DNA from: Phymorhynchus buccinoides
Taxonomy: Eukaryota; Mollusca; Gastropoda; Neogastropoda; Raphitomidae
Reading direction: 5' to 3'
Length of the DNA: 64,000 nt
Assembly (NCBI GenBank): GCA_017654935.2
Contig: CM065682.1
Location: 34,623,349-34,687,348, forward strand
Shown: positions 1 to 11,200 of the stretch, piece by piece
Numbering within the stretch: the stretch's first letter is position 1
Layout: each line of letters starts with the position of its first letter
Position numbers and translations under genes: made by a program
Notes under the pieces: generated by a model
Databases searched by the model: none
The model's input: the letters and a program-made list of their open reading frames with translations, nothing else
What the model was told of the DNA's origin: nothing

Positions 1-485
1 TCTTTTGCATGTGTCTTTAACAAAAAATTGTTCTTACTATCCTTTCACATTGTGAATTTTAAGTATTGATAAAACAAAGGGATAGATGCGCACAGACCTT
101 TGATCTGGTTTTGTTGCATTTCTTTTAATCTTTTTTGTAACCTGCCCTTTTCATGTTGTTGGATTGCTTTTCATCTCTCATCATCTGATTATATGGAAAA
201 CAATGTACAAATGTACAGGCTTTCTCACCTCTTTCAGTCTTTGACAATGAGTGTCACAACAAAAATCCCATATCTGATTAGGCCACAACAATCTCTCACT
301 AATTTTTTTTTATATGTAAAGATAAGCTGTAGCTGTATTACTGTTTGTCTTTCTGCCATGGTTTTCATCTTTACCATTCTTCTTCCACTCCAACCTCACC
401 TCTTTCTCTTCTTCCTCTTCATGTCTTCTTGGGAAAGCCATCTTATATATATTTTCGAAATCTGTATGTGTGTCTGTCTGTGTGT

Positions 486-815
486 GTGTGTCCCTTATGC
501 ACGGCCACAGTTCTCAACCGATCGACACCAAATTTGGTATCAAGCATCCTTGGCACCCTCCGAAGGTCATGCAGTCCTTAGGATGAAGCGCGATAAGGAT
601 GAAGCACGATAAGTCGAGCCGCACGCGAAGCGCAAAGACTCGAAGCGCGCAAGCGTTGAGTCGATCAAAGGGGGCGGAGTCAAAAAGGGGGCAGAGTTTA
701 GCGGAGCGCGAAGCGCGAGAAGTCGAACCGCGCGCGAAGCGCAAGGAATCGAACCGCGCAGGCGCGGAGTCTTTAAACCTATGTCTCATGTGCCAAGGGT
801 TCCACAGCTAGTATA
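486..815 (+). mobile_element. Helitron-like 3' end (tentative)
   Basis: GC-rich block in AT-rich surroundings, packed with short palindromic GCGAAGCGC-type motifs. It ends in CTAGT directly before an (AT)n run. Helitrons characteristically end in a hairpin plus CTRR and insert between A and T, which fits, but no helicase or 5' TC end was found. A different GC-rich dispersed repeat is possible. Confidence 0.35.
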
Positions 816-1571
816 TATATATATATATCTTTTTTAACTGACAATGTGATTGATTCAATTATTATTTGTAGAATGGCCTTGGGCACAACAGTTTAAAAAT
901 CAATTGTAGTGTGAAGTTTAGCATCATGGACAAGTTTACACATTTAAACAGATGCAAAAGGGGGAAAAATAACAAGCAAAAAGTAATCAAGCAAGCATGC
1001 AACCTATCTACTTTGCAAAAAAATTAATTAAGAAAAATGTCAGTGTATCACTAATGGAATGAATGGTCAGTGTATAAAGTATAATATTATTACTGCTATG
1101 CAGACATGCTGGTTTTCTTTTCTTTATTCATAACTTTGTTTAGAAACTTGAGCATTTATTCATAACTTTGTTTAGAAACTTGAGCAAAGATACTTTCCGA
1201 CTCCGGATTGTTCATGTTAGTTTTGGTTGTTGAAAATTCCGCTTAGGTAATTTTCTTTTTTCTTTTTGTTTCCTTTAATTTGCCTTATGGCTCCGAGTAG
1301 GAACCAAAACTAACATTCGTTTAGAAAGTTTTATGTTAAGAGGTTAAATGGTCTGATGGAAAATCCTGGTAAATGTGCTTGTGAATATCAGTGGTGCAGT
1401 TGTGTTTACTTGATTATCAGACTTTTTTTGCAGAGTAGGGATTTTGAAGCCAATCTTTTAAGTTATTTATGTATTTTTTGTCCAAGGTACCTTGTACATC
1501 TATTACTTCTTGTCATCATCTTTTTGAGTTTTTAACTCTTTATTTTGTTGTGTTTATTATGATCAAATGCA

Positions 1572-1722
1572 CTATTTCTTCATTTGCATCATCATCAATT
1601 CAGATTCACTGACTTCATGATCTTTTGATTCCTTCTCTTCTTTTTCTTGATCTTGTTCTTGATCCTTGCTCTTCTTTTTTGATTGTGTCTTGCACTTGCA
1701 TGGATGTGCTCGGGATCGTGAG
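1572..1722 (-). CDS. Possible terminal exon, lysine/glutamate-rich
   Basis: On the minus strand an open frame runs through an HPCKCK motif, a highly charged Lys/Glu/Asp stretch and a Met-rich end to a TAG at 1572-1574. It resembles the last exon of a gene transcribed leftward, but no clear acceptor or homologue was recognised. Low-complexity composition could produce it by chance. Confidence 0.15.
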
Positions 1723-1867
1723 CTTAGGAGCATAATGGATTATGTAAACTGCGCTGAAAAACAAGTTTAATGTCAATCTTACATGATTGGTACTGCCTGG
1801 TGTTGACGAGGTTTCATGAGGCGCATGTATGTCCAAACAAGCACGGTGTGTGCATGTGATATTGAAA

Positions 1868-2065
1868 TGGGGCTTTAAACTACTTGGCGATGTGCAAGGG
1901 CGATAAATTGTATATCTGAAACGAGCGCGCCACCTAGTGACAATTGGTGACCGAGAATTTTCAGAGGCTATATACTGCTTCTATATAGTGCAATAATTTT
2001 ATGTAGGTGGCATTCGCAAATCCGTAGGCAAGTCAGGGGCAGAGACTTTTCAGTATAAAGCCCCA
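1868..2065. mobile_element. Short TIR element (MITE), family A copy 1
   Basis: About 200 bp bounded by inverted TGGGGCTTTA-type termini. It has the same internal order (a 'CACCTAGT' segment, then a 'GGGGCAGAGA' segment) as the copy at 12898-13114. No coding capacity and no clear target duplication. Superfamily not recognised. Confidence 0.55.
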
Positions 2066-3169
2066 GTGTAATAGTCCCTTTAGTCCCTTTGTTCCTGTGT
2101 CTTAGAAATTACATGATTATTATGTACATCCGGGGATGTACACACACGCTGTGTGTCTTGTTAGGCATTGGTTTTGTTAACAATAACAACGATTATATAA
2201 CTAGAAAGTTACATTCATGTGGCATTGCTTCCATGGTGTTATTTTTGTTATCTACATGTGATCAAATTGAAATGGTTTGTATTTCATTGTAGTCTATGTT
2301 TGTGCAGCATTCCTGTAAATTAGTTGCTTATTTAAAGTGGTCATGATGCTTTAAAACATAATGTTGGGTTGAATAATATGTGACAGTGCATGGGAAAACC
2401 AGACATAATGGAATTTTGGCATAAATTGAGATTTTAATTTTTCATGGTGGAGCAAAGATTCCTTGTTAATACACAGAAAACCGAATTGAGTTATCTTGTC
2501 TAGTTTTTATTTTATAATTATTTGAAGTTTGGCATTCGAAATAGATCATTTGCAGAAATTGGGCATAGAAGATACAATTTTGCCTCTTTTTTTCTATTCA
2601 CTTGATTTAGAAAACACTTTAAAAAAAAGAAGAAATAATTCAAAATCATCTTTCATGTTGTGGATACTGGTAGAAAACATAAAAATAGACATAAATATGC
2701 CCTAAATAGAAAATCGATATTTTTTGGGTTGTTGACAATTTTTGGTTTTTGCTAAAAACATTCTGAGCGACTTATGTAGGTTTTTCACATACACAATCAC
2801 ATATGCTCATATTCCATTTATATCAACGCATTTATTTCTTGAATGTCCAAAGTTGTACAGTTTGGGTTTAATGAAATCGTCTTGTAAGTTTTTAAATGGT
2901 GTTGTGGTTTATAGCATAAAATATAGTTTAAAGACATAGAACTTTTCCCATGCTTGTTAGGTGTATTGACTTTATTAGAATAGATGCTATTGCTCTAGGC
3001 TTACAGAGGGCTTAGTTTGAAGCATTTTAACTCATTCAAGTCGTTCTGGCCATATATGTCCGGAATTAATAGGTAGCTGTCAATTTGATGCATTTGCTTC
3101 AAGGGAAATAAATCTATGTGCACACCTTGGTCACTTCTAAACTCACTTCACTCCCTTATACCTCTTGAG

Positions 3170-3430
3170 CTCAAATGGGAATAGTCCCCCCATGGTGATA
3201 CAGGAGACGGGAGGGGGGAATATCTTTCATACAAATAGTTCCCCCACCTTCTTGAAGTTCTATGCTTGTAACTTCCTTTAATCTATCACTCTCTTTGACT
3301 CTGTCTTTTCCCTTTGCTTACTGTCATCTACTATCTTTCTGCTTTATTGGTCCATTCTCCTGCCAATTTTCTCCTGCCAAAGGTGGCCCTAACTATTTCT
3401 TAGTTAGAAATCTGTGTGACAGGCTCTTGC
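3170..3430. repeat. Dispersed repeat, family B
   Basis: The segment from the 'CCCCCATGG' start through 'TTGGTCCATTCTCCTGCC' recurs at 54885-55075 and, inverted, at 52950-53150. It is followed by a short piece related to the family-C repeat (42005-42110, 52846-52945, 55260-55375). No coding content; element class unknown. Confidence 0.5.
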
Positions 3431-3822
3431 GTTGACTCCAAAGGCTCGACCAGAGAGGCTGTTGAAAGCGTAGGACTTCCAACATAGACGTTACATCAAG
3501 AGGCGTAGTGGTCCTAAATTCTTGACCTTGACATTGAAAGACAACACACTCTGTCATTCTTTATTATGTTTCTTGCATCTGCTTGTTTTGCTTTGTTCCA
3601 CTTTGATTTTGATGCGTTTTGAGATAGAGATTCATTGATGTTTTGTTAATTGCTTGTTTTGTTTTTAACTGGTGTTGATTTTTAACTTGTCATTAGCTTG
3701 ATATGGTTCTCAACAATCAGCAGAGCTGTAAACAACAAACGTTGAAATGAATTTGGTTGTGTATTTGGGACCATAGTGCAGTAGTAGTGTTTATGCAATA
3801 CAAACATGTTGTCTTGTTTAGC

Positions 3823-3977
3823 TGGGCATGTATTCACGTTGAGATAGCATGAGACTTAGCATCATGCTAACTTACAAGCTCTTCCAAAAGTCCTATTGAA
3901 TCCTATAGGACATTGGAAGAGCTTCTAAGTTAGCATCATGCTAAGTCTCATGCTATCTCAACGTGAATACAGGCCCA
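3823..3977. mobile_element. Fold-back hairpin MITE, copy 1
   Basis: Nearly perfect inverted repeat with arms of about 65-70 bp around a short centre. The ends are TGGGC(C/A)TGTATTCACG and its complement. A second copy is at 35733-35877. Transcribed RNA would form a long stem. No open frame. Confidence 0.75.
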
Positions 3978-4723
3978 GGTTAATAATAGCCTCAGGTTTA
4001 ATTCCGCATGTTTCATTATGCAACCATGTGTAGAGAATCAACTTCTTTTTTTTTATAGGGAAAGCAGAAGCAAAATCTTATGGCATGTAGTAGGATTTTG
4101 TTGTTTACTGATTGGCGGGTTTTTGTATGTTTGTTTTGGGGTTTTCTATGGTTGTTGACAAAAGATGGTGGTCACAAGATTGTGAAATATTTGTGTGAAA
4201 AGAAAAATACCCATGACATGAAGAATTGGTAACTGAATTCTGGATGAATGAGATTTTGTTGAAGTGGCTGTCAATTTCAATGTTTTTACCGGTACTTTAA
4301 AGTTGAAGTGGAGGGGAAATCCAGACAAATTGTGTTTATTTATAAATGTTTGTAAGTGTTATAGTGTGTATGTGTGTGTGTGTGTGTGCATGTGTGCACA
4401 CGCTCACGGGGGCAAGTATGTTTTGTTACATAGGGACAAAAAAGCATGAGGACATGCATGATGATGGCAAAGTGTGCACATGTGATCTATTTAAAACAAA
4501 ACAAAAAACAAAACCAAGCTGTTTATCATTTATTGGGTTGATTTGTTTGATGCTGTTTATTTTAATAAAAACAAGTCCATTCACTTATTTGATCTCAAAT
4601 CATTGCTCCATTTTTGCTTTTGACATACATTTTTCCTGCTTAGCATTTATTGCATTAAAGTGTTTTTAGTTATTTGAAATGGTTTCATTGTGTTTATTCA
4701 CAGCTGTTTTGCTCTGTTTCCGA

Positions 4724-4865
4724 AGTCGGAGTGTGGCTGCCCAGTTGGCGGGGTAATCAAAAACAGGCACACACATAATGTTCTCATCCCTAGCTGGTGC
4801 ATTTGTACCATAGTGTTCAAGTGCTGCGGCTGTTGGGATGATCCCTGGAGTCTTTTAGCCAGAGT
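4724..4865 (+). repeat. SINE-like dispersed repeat, copy 1
   Basis: About 140 bp beginning near 'GAAGTCGGAGTGTGGCTGCCCA' in part and ending before a CA/ACAACA-rich tail. It is closely similar to 14546-14685 in REXO5 intron 3. The A-rich tail suggests retroposition, but a convincing B box was not found, so the tRNA origin is uncertain. Confidence 0.45.
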
Positions 4866-6480
4866 ATGACAACATCACACACACACCACAACAGATTTGG
4901 ACACACACACACACATACACACATTTTTGCATGCACACACACATACATAAACACACACATACACACACATTTTAAAAAGACCTTATTAGTGAATGGTTGC
5001 ATGGGCATTAAACTAACGGATATTGAGTCATTCATCACCTTGTTTAGAGCATGACCATTATGGGAAGCGGAGGCCATTCAATTTCCCTCAGCATCATTTC
5101 AATATTTCACCGACTGAATCAGTACACTTTTACTGCTCAGATCAGGATAATTAGGACAAGGCCTCAGTCTCTTATGTGTCCCTTTTCATAAATTTTCATT
5201 CAATCCCATGGGAGGCGAGTGTTTTTTCGGTCCTGGACCAACTCCTACTCAGAGTGAGTGGCTATGGGCTCAATGGGAAGCCTGAAACCACACAGTCAAG
5301 CTTCATCCGCTTAACGGATGCAATTCTAAGAGTGTTGCTTTAATTTCATGACCAACACTGCAGGTGTCTGTAATTCTCAGGCTTGGTTAACGCCAGGAAT
5401 ATCATTAAGAAAGGAAGTGTAGAGTACAGTTCTGTCATGTAATCTCAGATGAATATGGAACTCCAAAGCAGCAGCATCATCATAGTCATTTGTCTCATTT
5501 CCATTAATCATCAAAAATTTAAAAAAATTAAATTATGTGGCCTTGAATGCCCTGTTCTCGTGGCCTTGAATGCCATGCTCTCTCAGTTTCGATTTCCAAT
5601 CCAGTCTATGTCCTTGGTGCGTTCAGGTCAAAGTCATGGAGATCAGTATGTTCTGGGGAGCTGTCTGTGGACGGTAAATAATTTTAACAAGTTTTTAGAG
5701 CATGCAGTTGACACTGTTTTTAACTCAAATTTAAAAATTATAAATCAACAGCATAATTATGCCGCCTGCCTTGTAGTGTAATGCTAAGCTGGACTTGATA
5801 TGCCTGAAGGCCCTGTCCAGTACAAGGAAGAAGACGGTCGTGGTGACGCCCTCGGAGGAGGACCTTACTTACAGGACCTCACTTACGCTGGCTCCGCAAC
5901 TAATACATTATTGTCGTCAGTAGGGGGCTTAGTAGGTGATGTCCTGCATATATTAGCTCAGAACAGGCTCCACTGAACTCCACCGAAGTGACTCGACAGC
6001 AGTGTAGTGTCTCCTTGGTTGGTTGCCTCCTGATGGCCTAACATAGATTCGCTCCCCTTGGACTGCTGGTTTTGGGTTCTGTGACCTGACAAATCGGGGT
6101 GTGGCTGCGAGTTGGGATTCGGAATGAGCGGTGGAGGAGCAATGCCACTGTATGGCCCAGAAGGTGGGACAGCAAAAACAAGAACAAAAACAAAAAGACT
6201 ACCTGAGTCAGAACCCAATAATAGAAAAGATTTAAAGAACCATAAAAATCCAGACCAATTCAGAAGAATGAAAAGATTATCATTTTGTGCTCTTTATACC
6301 ATGATAAATTCTAATAAGAAAATGCATGCACGTACACATGCACACACACACACATATATATATATATATGCACACACATATACTCACTCTCACTCTGTCA
6401 CACGCACACACATAGAGAGACACTATTACTCTGTCATAGACACACACATGCGCACACATACACACACACACACCACACAC
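4866..6480. other. Gene-free stretch with CA microsatellites
   Basis: No gene recognised. Several (CA)n tracts (about 4900-4965 and 6340-6485). An open frame of about 45 codons near 5780-5930 has somewhat coding-like composition but no splice context, start or recognised family, so it is not called. Confidence 0.4.
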
Positions 6481-6489
6481 ACACTTCTT

Positions 6490-6740
6490 CTTGTTCTTCT
6501 TCACCGTGCATGGCCACAAAAATTTGATTACAGTATTTTGCCATGGAACTGGGGAGGTTCTGCCACTTTTGCCGGAAGAAAAGACCTCAAGGCCTGAGAA
6601 AAAAGTAGAGAGGACAGATAAAAGAAATATAAGATTAGCTAAAAGAGGATGTGCTGTATTCGGGGGGAAAAAAGAAGAAAGGTAGGCTTTTGTTTGGTTG
6701 TTAGTCTAATGATCCCAGATGGGGCCATCTGACGTGGCTT
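6490..6740 (-). mobile_element. LINE 3' end fragment, duplicate copy
   Basis: On the minus strand this segment matches the 3' untranslated part of the LINE fragment at 6785-7523, including the AACAACCAA motif and a GAAGAAGAAG terminal run beside a (TG)n tract. It retains almost no reverse transcriptase sequence, so it is an extreme 5'-truncated copy. Confidence 0.5.
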
Positions 6741-6784
6741 ATACAGCACACACACACACACACACCTAGACACACACTTCTTCT

Positions 6785-6950
6785 TCTTCGCAGTACGTAG
6801 CCACAATCAACACACTGATTATTATGCCACGGAACCGGGGAGGTTTATCAACATATGCCGGAAGAAAGGGCCAGGAGGCCAAAGATTAAAGAAAGAGAAG
6901 AGAGGACAGACAAAAGGAAAACGCCTAGCTTGATGGGAATCTGCAGGGGA

Positions 6951-6987
<37 letters not shown>

Positions 6988-7523
6988 GAGGGGGGGAAGG
7001 GAGGGGGGGCTTTTGCTTGGTTGTTAGACTGATGACCCCTGAGTGGGGCCACCAGCCGCAGCAGGTGCAGCAGGTGGGTGTCCTTTGAGGAACTTCGAGA
7101 CTCCGGCTGCGAAGCTCTCTGGAGTTCTGGCCTCCACTGCGGGTGTTGGCAGGTCGTTCCACTCCTTGATTGTTTGTGGAAAAAAGGAGCTTTGACGGTA
7201 CTGCGTCCGACACTGGGGGATGAGGAGCTGTTGTGAATTACCTCTATGTTGCCGCTCTGGCTGAGGTATGACTTTGCTCCTGTTCACACTCACCATGCCA
7301 TTGAGTATTTTATACAGTCTGGTGGCTTGTCGGCGTTGCTGCAGTGGATTCCATCTGAGCCTCTGTAGCATGTCGGTGACGCTGGCTGTCCTATGGTATC
7401 TATTTAAGACAAATCTGGCAGCCCTGCGTTGGATTGCTTCCACCTTGTCTATACTCTTCTGAGTGAAGGGGTCCCAGACCGTGCATGCATACTCAAGGAG
7501 AGGTCTGACAAATGCCATGTAGG
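6785..7523 (-). mobile_element. Non-LTR retrotransposon 3' fragment (RT C-terminus)
   Basis: The minus strand encodes the C-terminal region typical of Jockey/CR1-like LINE reverse transcriptases (FVRPLLEYACTVWDP, then AIQRRAARFV, then a WNDLP motif), ending near 7024, with a 3' UTR to about 6785. Everything upstream of the RT thumb is missing; the 5' break is at a (CA)n tract. The UTR contains a poly-G/poly-C run (about 6951-6986). Confidence 0.8.
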
Positions 7524-7529
7524 CTTTCT

Positions 7530-7602
7530 CTCGCACACACATGCACACACACACACACACACACACATACGCACACGCATCATGCACACGCGCGCGCGCG
7601 CG

Positions 7603-7633
<31 letters not shown>

Positions 7634-7637
7634 ACAA
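7530..7637. repeat. (CA)n / (CG)n microsatellite
   Basis: Alternating CA with a short CG core, separating two LINE fragments of opposite orientation. The alternating purine-pyrimidine sequence can adopt Z-DNA. Confidence 0.9.
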
Positions 7638-8075
7638 AATGATTGGACCTATTAGGAGAATTAGGGGTGACCTAATTCAAACTTATAAAATATTTAATAG
7701 TGTAGATGACCTAAATGTACATGACTTATTCACAATATCAGATTTTGACAAAACAAGGAACAGTACCGACAAAATATTTATTCAACACTGCAGGACTAAT
7801 AATAGAAAATTTTATTTTACTAACAGAGTTGCACCTGTATGGAATAAATTACCACCTAACATGAAAAGAGCACAGAATACTAACATTTTTAAAAACCTTC
7901 TCGACGAATGGAATGACTATAAGGCAGTTATGTATGATTACGATGAATAATATTAACAAAAACTGAGTGTGCGACAGACCGAGACAAACAACTAAATAAA
8001 GTAAAAGATGGGACAGGAAAGCCTTACGGCTATGTTTTGAGTCCCTAAATCCTAATCCTAATCCTAATCCTATTT
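7638..8075 (+). mobile_element. Non-LTR retrotransposon 3' fragment, plus strand
   Basis: The frame from 7638 to 7950 encodes a LINE RT C-terminus (IRGDLIQTYKIFN, then FTNRVAPVWNKLP). A 3' UTR follows, ending in a tandem ATCCTA-type tail near 8045-8075, the usual 3' end of CR1-like LINEs. The 5' part is absent. It lies about 120 bp upstream of the REXO5 start codon, so promoter DNA may have been captured or displaced. Confidence 0.75.
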
Positions 8076-8139
8076 TTGACAGATTTCGGGTAAAAGTCAA
8101 GAAACAAAAAAGACAACTCCGCTTCCGGTTGCTGAGTCC

Positions 8140-8145
8140 ATGTGA
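8140..8145 (+). promoter_or_regulatory. Start-stop uORF upstream of REXO5
   Basis: An ATG immediately followed by TGA lies 58 bases before the presumed REXO5 start, with a CTTCCGG (ETS-like) motif just upstream (about 8122-8128). A minimal start-stop element can reduce scanning to the main ATG if it lies in the 5' leader. The transcription start is not known. Confidence 0.3.
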
Positions 8146-8197
8146 CGTTTGTTTTGAAGCAGACTATGCATTCATCATAAAATCTTGCGTGGGAATT

Positions 8198-8272
8198 ATG
8201 TCCAAGAAAGAGAAAAGGCTAGAGTCCAAAAAGAGAAAGGCAATAGCTCTATTAAACTTGATCGAAACACGG
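8198..8272 (+). CDS. REXO5: REXO5 exon 1
   Basis: Start codon followed by MSKKEKRLESKKRK, a lysine/arginine cluster suited to nuclear import. Donor GTAAGA, phase 0. It joins in frame to exon 2, whose first 18 bases before its own ATG are open, which supports this upstream start over the ATG at 10605. Confidence 0.65.
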
Positions 8273-11200
8273 GTAAGATTGAAAAGTTTGAACAGACTAA
8301 CTAAGTCAAGAAAATCTTCAAAATGAAAATCAGAAAATGATTTTGAACTTCTGCAACTTCAAGTTCAACTCAACTGAGTTCAAGTGAAACTGAAACTGTG
8401 AAAGTGTGGTTTTTTTTTCTAGTCAGGTTTGGCAGTTAGGACATTATATTAGGCCCCGCGGCCTCTTGATTGTCCTTTCATTTATTATTTGGATTTTTCA
8501 CTGGACTAAACCGGTGTGTGTCTAAAATTAATGCAGCAACTTACTTCTGTTTCTGTTTTTGTGACAATTTGTCGACGAAAACTAGATCCAGATGTTCCAG
8601 AGCTTAGTCACATTTAGTGGTACACATTAAAATGAAGGCAGAGGCTAGGGTTACGGGCCAGTAACCAGCATTCTCCAGGCTACCGTTACAGTGCTCAATC
8701 ATGGGGTGCAAAAACTGCGCAAGTGTCTTGAAAAACTACTAACATTAACTCATACATGTTCCTAACCCTATCACCTGAGGCAGTAACATCAGCCTCAGTG
8801 GAAGGCTTCAAGTGCCAGATTTAAATAAGCAACGCCCCCCTCCCCCTCCTCAATTCACACCCATTCCCCCAATCACTCAAACCCCTCCACAACCCTGCCT
8901 ACCCTTTCCTTTCCAACCCCCAACCCACCTCCTTGCATCCCTTCTCCCCCATCCTCTCCCCCCCCCCCCCCATTACATCGAGGCTGACCATCCAGGTGGC
9001 TAAATTTTTGCCTGCAGTCTTTCTGCCTGACAGAAGTCGCCCTTTAGTACAACAACAGAACATAAAGATGATGGTGGTTGTTCAAAGAAAGAAGAAGATC
9101 CCCCTATTCCTCATTAAACCTTGATTAACTTTTTAAGCCCCTTATAGCCTGATTCCGCCCATGACATCCATTACTTTCTCCTACCAAGCCGTCTAAAACC
9201 GCCCCCGTACACCCACTTTGTTATGTATTTTGGAGTTAAAATTGCAATAATCAAAAAATCAAAAATATCACATAACAAATATCACATTGCAGGTTAAACA
9301 TTCTTCATTTATACAGAAACCCTGAACATTTGAAGTCAATCCATCAAGTAGTTATTTTTTAATATTTTTTTAAGCAAAGTACCTCATTTGGGGCCCAGTT
9401 TACCAACATTAATTTGGTGGTTACAGGGACTAGAGTCGTCATTTTAATTGGGGTTACAAGTGTTAATGCGTTAAATATAAGAAATAAGAAAAAAAATGCA
9501 GTTGTTGACAAAACAATTTGACTAGCAAGAGTTACTATCCCTGAACATGGTCCGACTCCGAGTGTTGCAACAGCCCCGTAATTGTACTTTTGTAGCCACT
9601 GTGTAAACACTGAAATGAAAGCTTTGGACAGCCACACTAACATCAAAAGAACTATGACTCATGAGATTCAAAGAAGATGGTCAGAATTCAGTTCTGTCAA
9701 ACTAATCACATACTTTCATTTTGAACATTTAAAAAAATTGTTTTCTTTATTAATAATTTCACAGTGGCTACGGTTACGGGTTTGTTGCAATACTGGACCA
9801 TGTTCAGGGATAGTAACTCTTGCTGGTCGATTTTTCCGTCAACAAATTCCTTTTCTTATTTCATATATTTCACGCATCAAGGTTTCGTTAAAATGAGGTT
9901 AGGACTAGGAACATGTGAGAGTCAATATTTTTTTGTTAGTAGTTTTTGAAGACACTTGCGCACAATTTTTGTGTCCTGTGATTCAGCCCCGTAACCGTAG
10001 CCTGGAGAATGCAAGTTACGGATCCATAACCCTAGCCTCTGCCTAATAATTTATTTATTTCATTTATTCTCTCCCCAAAGTCTTCCGTTGTCATTTATAC
10101 CAGAATTGGGTGTCTGTCAACATACTTGATGTAGATGCAGATCTGCATGTGCAGCACACATGATACACAGTGACACACATACTCCTACTCCTAGTCATGA
10201 ATACAGACGTGCACACACACACACACACACACACACACAGTGACACACACACAAGGTCTGTACTAATGTCTGAGCCTATGTGACTTGGTCTGAGGCATAA
10301 AGTGTCCAGACTTGTTTGCCATAAAGTAATGCTTTGAAGTTTGATAATTAAATGTATTGTCTTTCAATTGAACATACTATAAGTATAACTGGAACTAGTG
10401 GAAGTCTTATTTTAGTTTTGATTATGTTTGTGCATTTGGACCAGTAGCATTAGGAATAATCTGAGAGATTAAAGAAGAGCTAACGTTGGTTTCATTTTGA
10501 GGGAAAGGAATTAAGTAGTAAAGTACTCTAAACTGAAAAAGGATAGCAAAAAATTATTTAATTACAAAACAGTTTTTTCACTTCAGGTTCTCAGGGAAGA
10601 TAAAATGGATGGGCCTGAACCAAAGAGGACGTGCTTGTCCACTAACGATTATGAATCAAACAACCCAAACTGTACCAACCAGACTAATAGGACAACAGCT
10701 TCCAGTACTGACTACAAAACGGGCAAGCAGCAGCCCTGTTCTGAAACAAGTGACGAGGCGTATGCCAGAGCCAAAAAGTTGCAGAGAGAGCTGCAGAAAG
10801 CAGCTGATGCACATAGTGGAACTGGAAAGACACAGCAAAATGTTTCAAGGGTGAGTGGATTGATGGGCTGAAAATATAGTGTTCCTTGTGATGTAATGTC
10901 CTACATGAGTGTATGACATTGAAGTTATGTAAGTGCCTGTGACCCAAAATCAGGGATTCTTGAGCTGACTGGTTTACTTGAGCACTGCAACTTCAAATGG
11001 ATGAAACTTATAATATTGACAGCTACTACTAGTATTAGAAGAAAATTAATTCTGAATTGACAGATATTTATGGCTGATTGTGCACTTCCTAATCCTATTG
11101 CACAATTTGAAATGTGTTGAACTTGGAAGTTTTCAATCCTGGAAAACACATCTTTCAAAAATGTCACCCTCTAGTTCACTTTTTTGCTGTCCTGAACATG

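Noticed and set aside
7024..7635. 203-residue frame starting in the CA repeat
   Set aside because: The first 40 residues are microsatellite translation; only the LINE part below 7523 is real.
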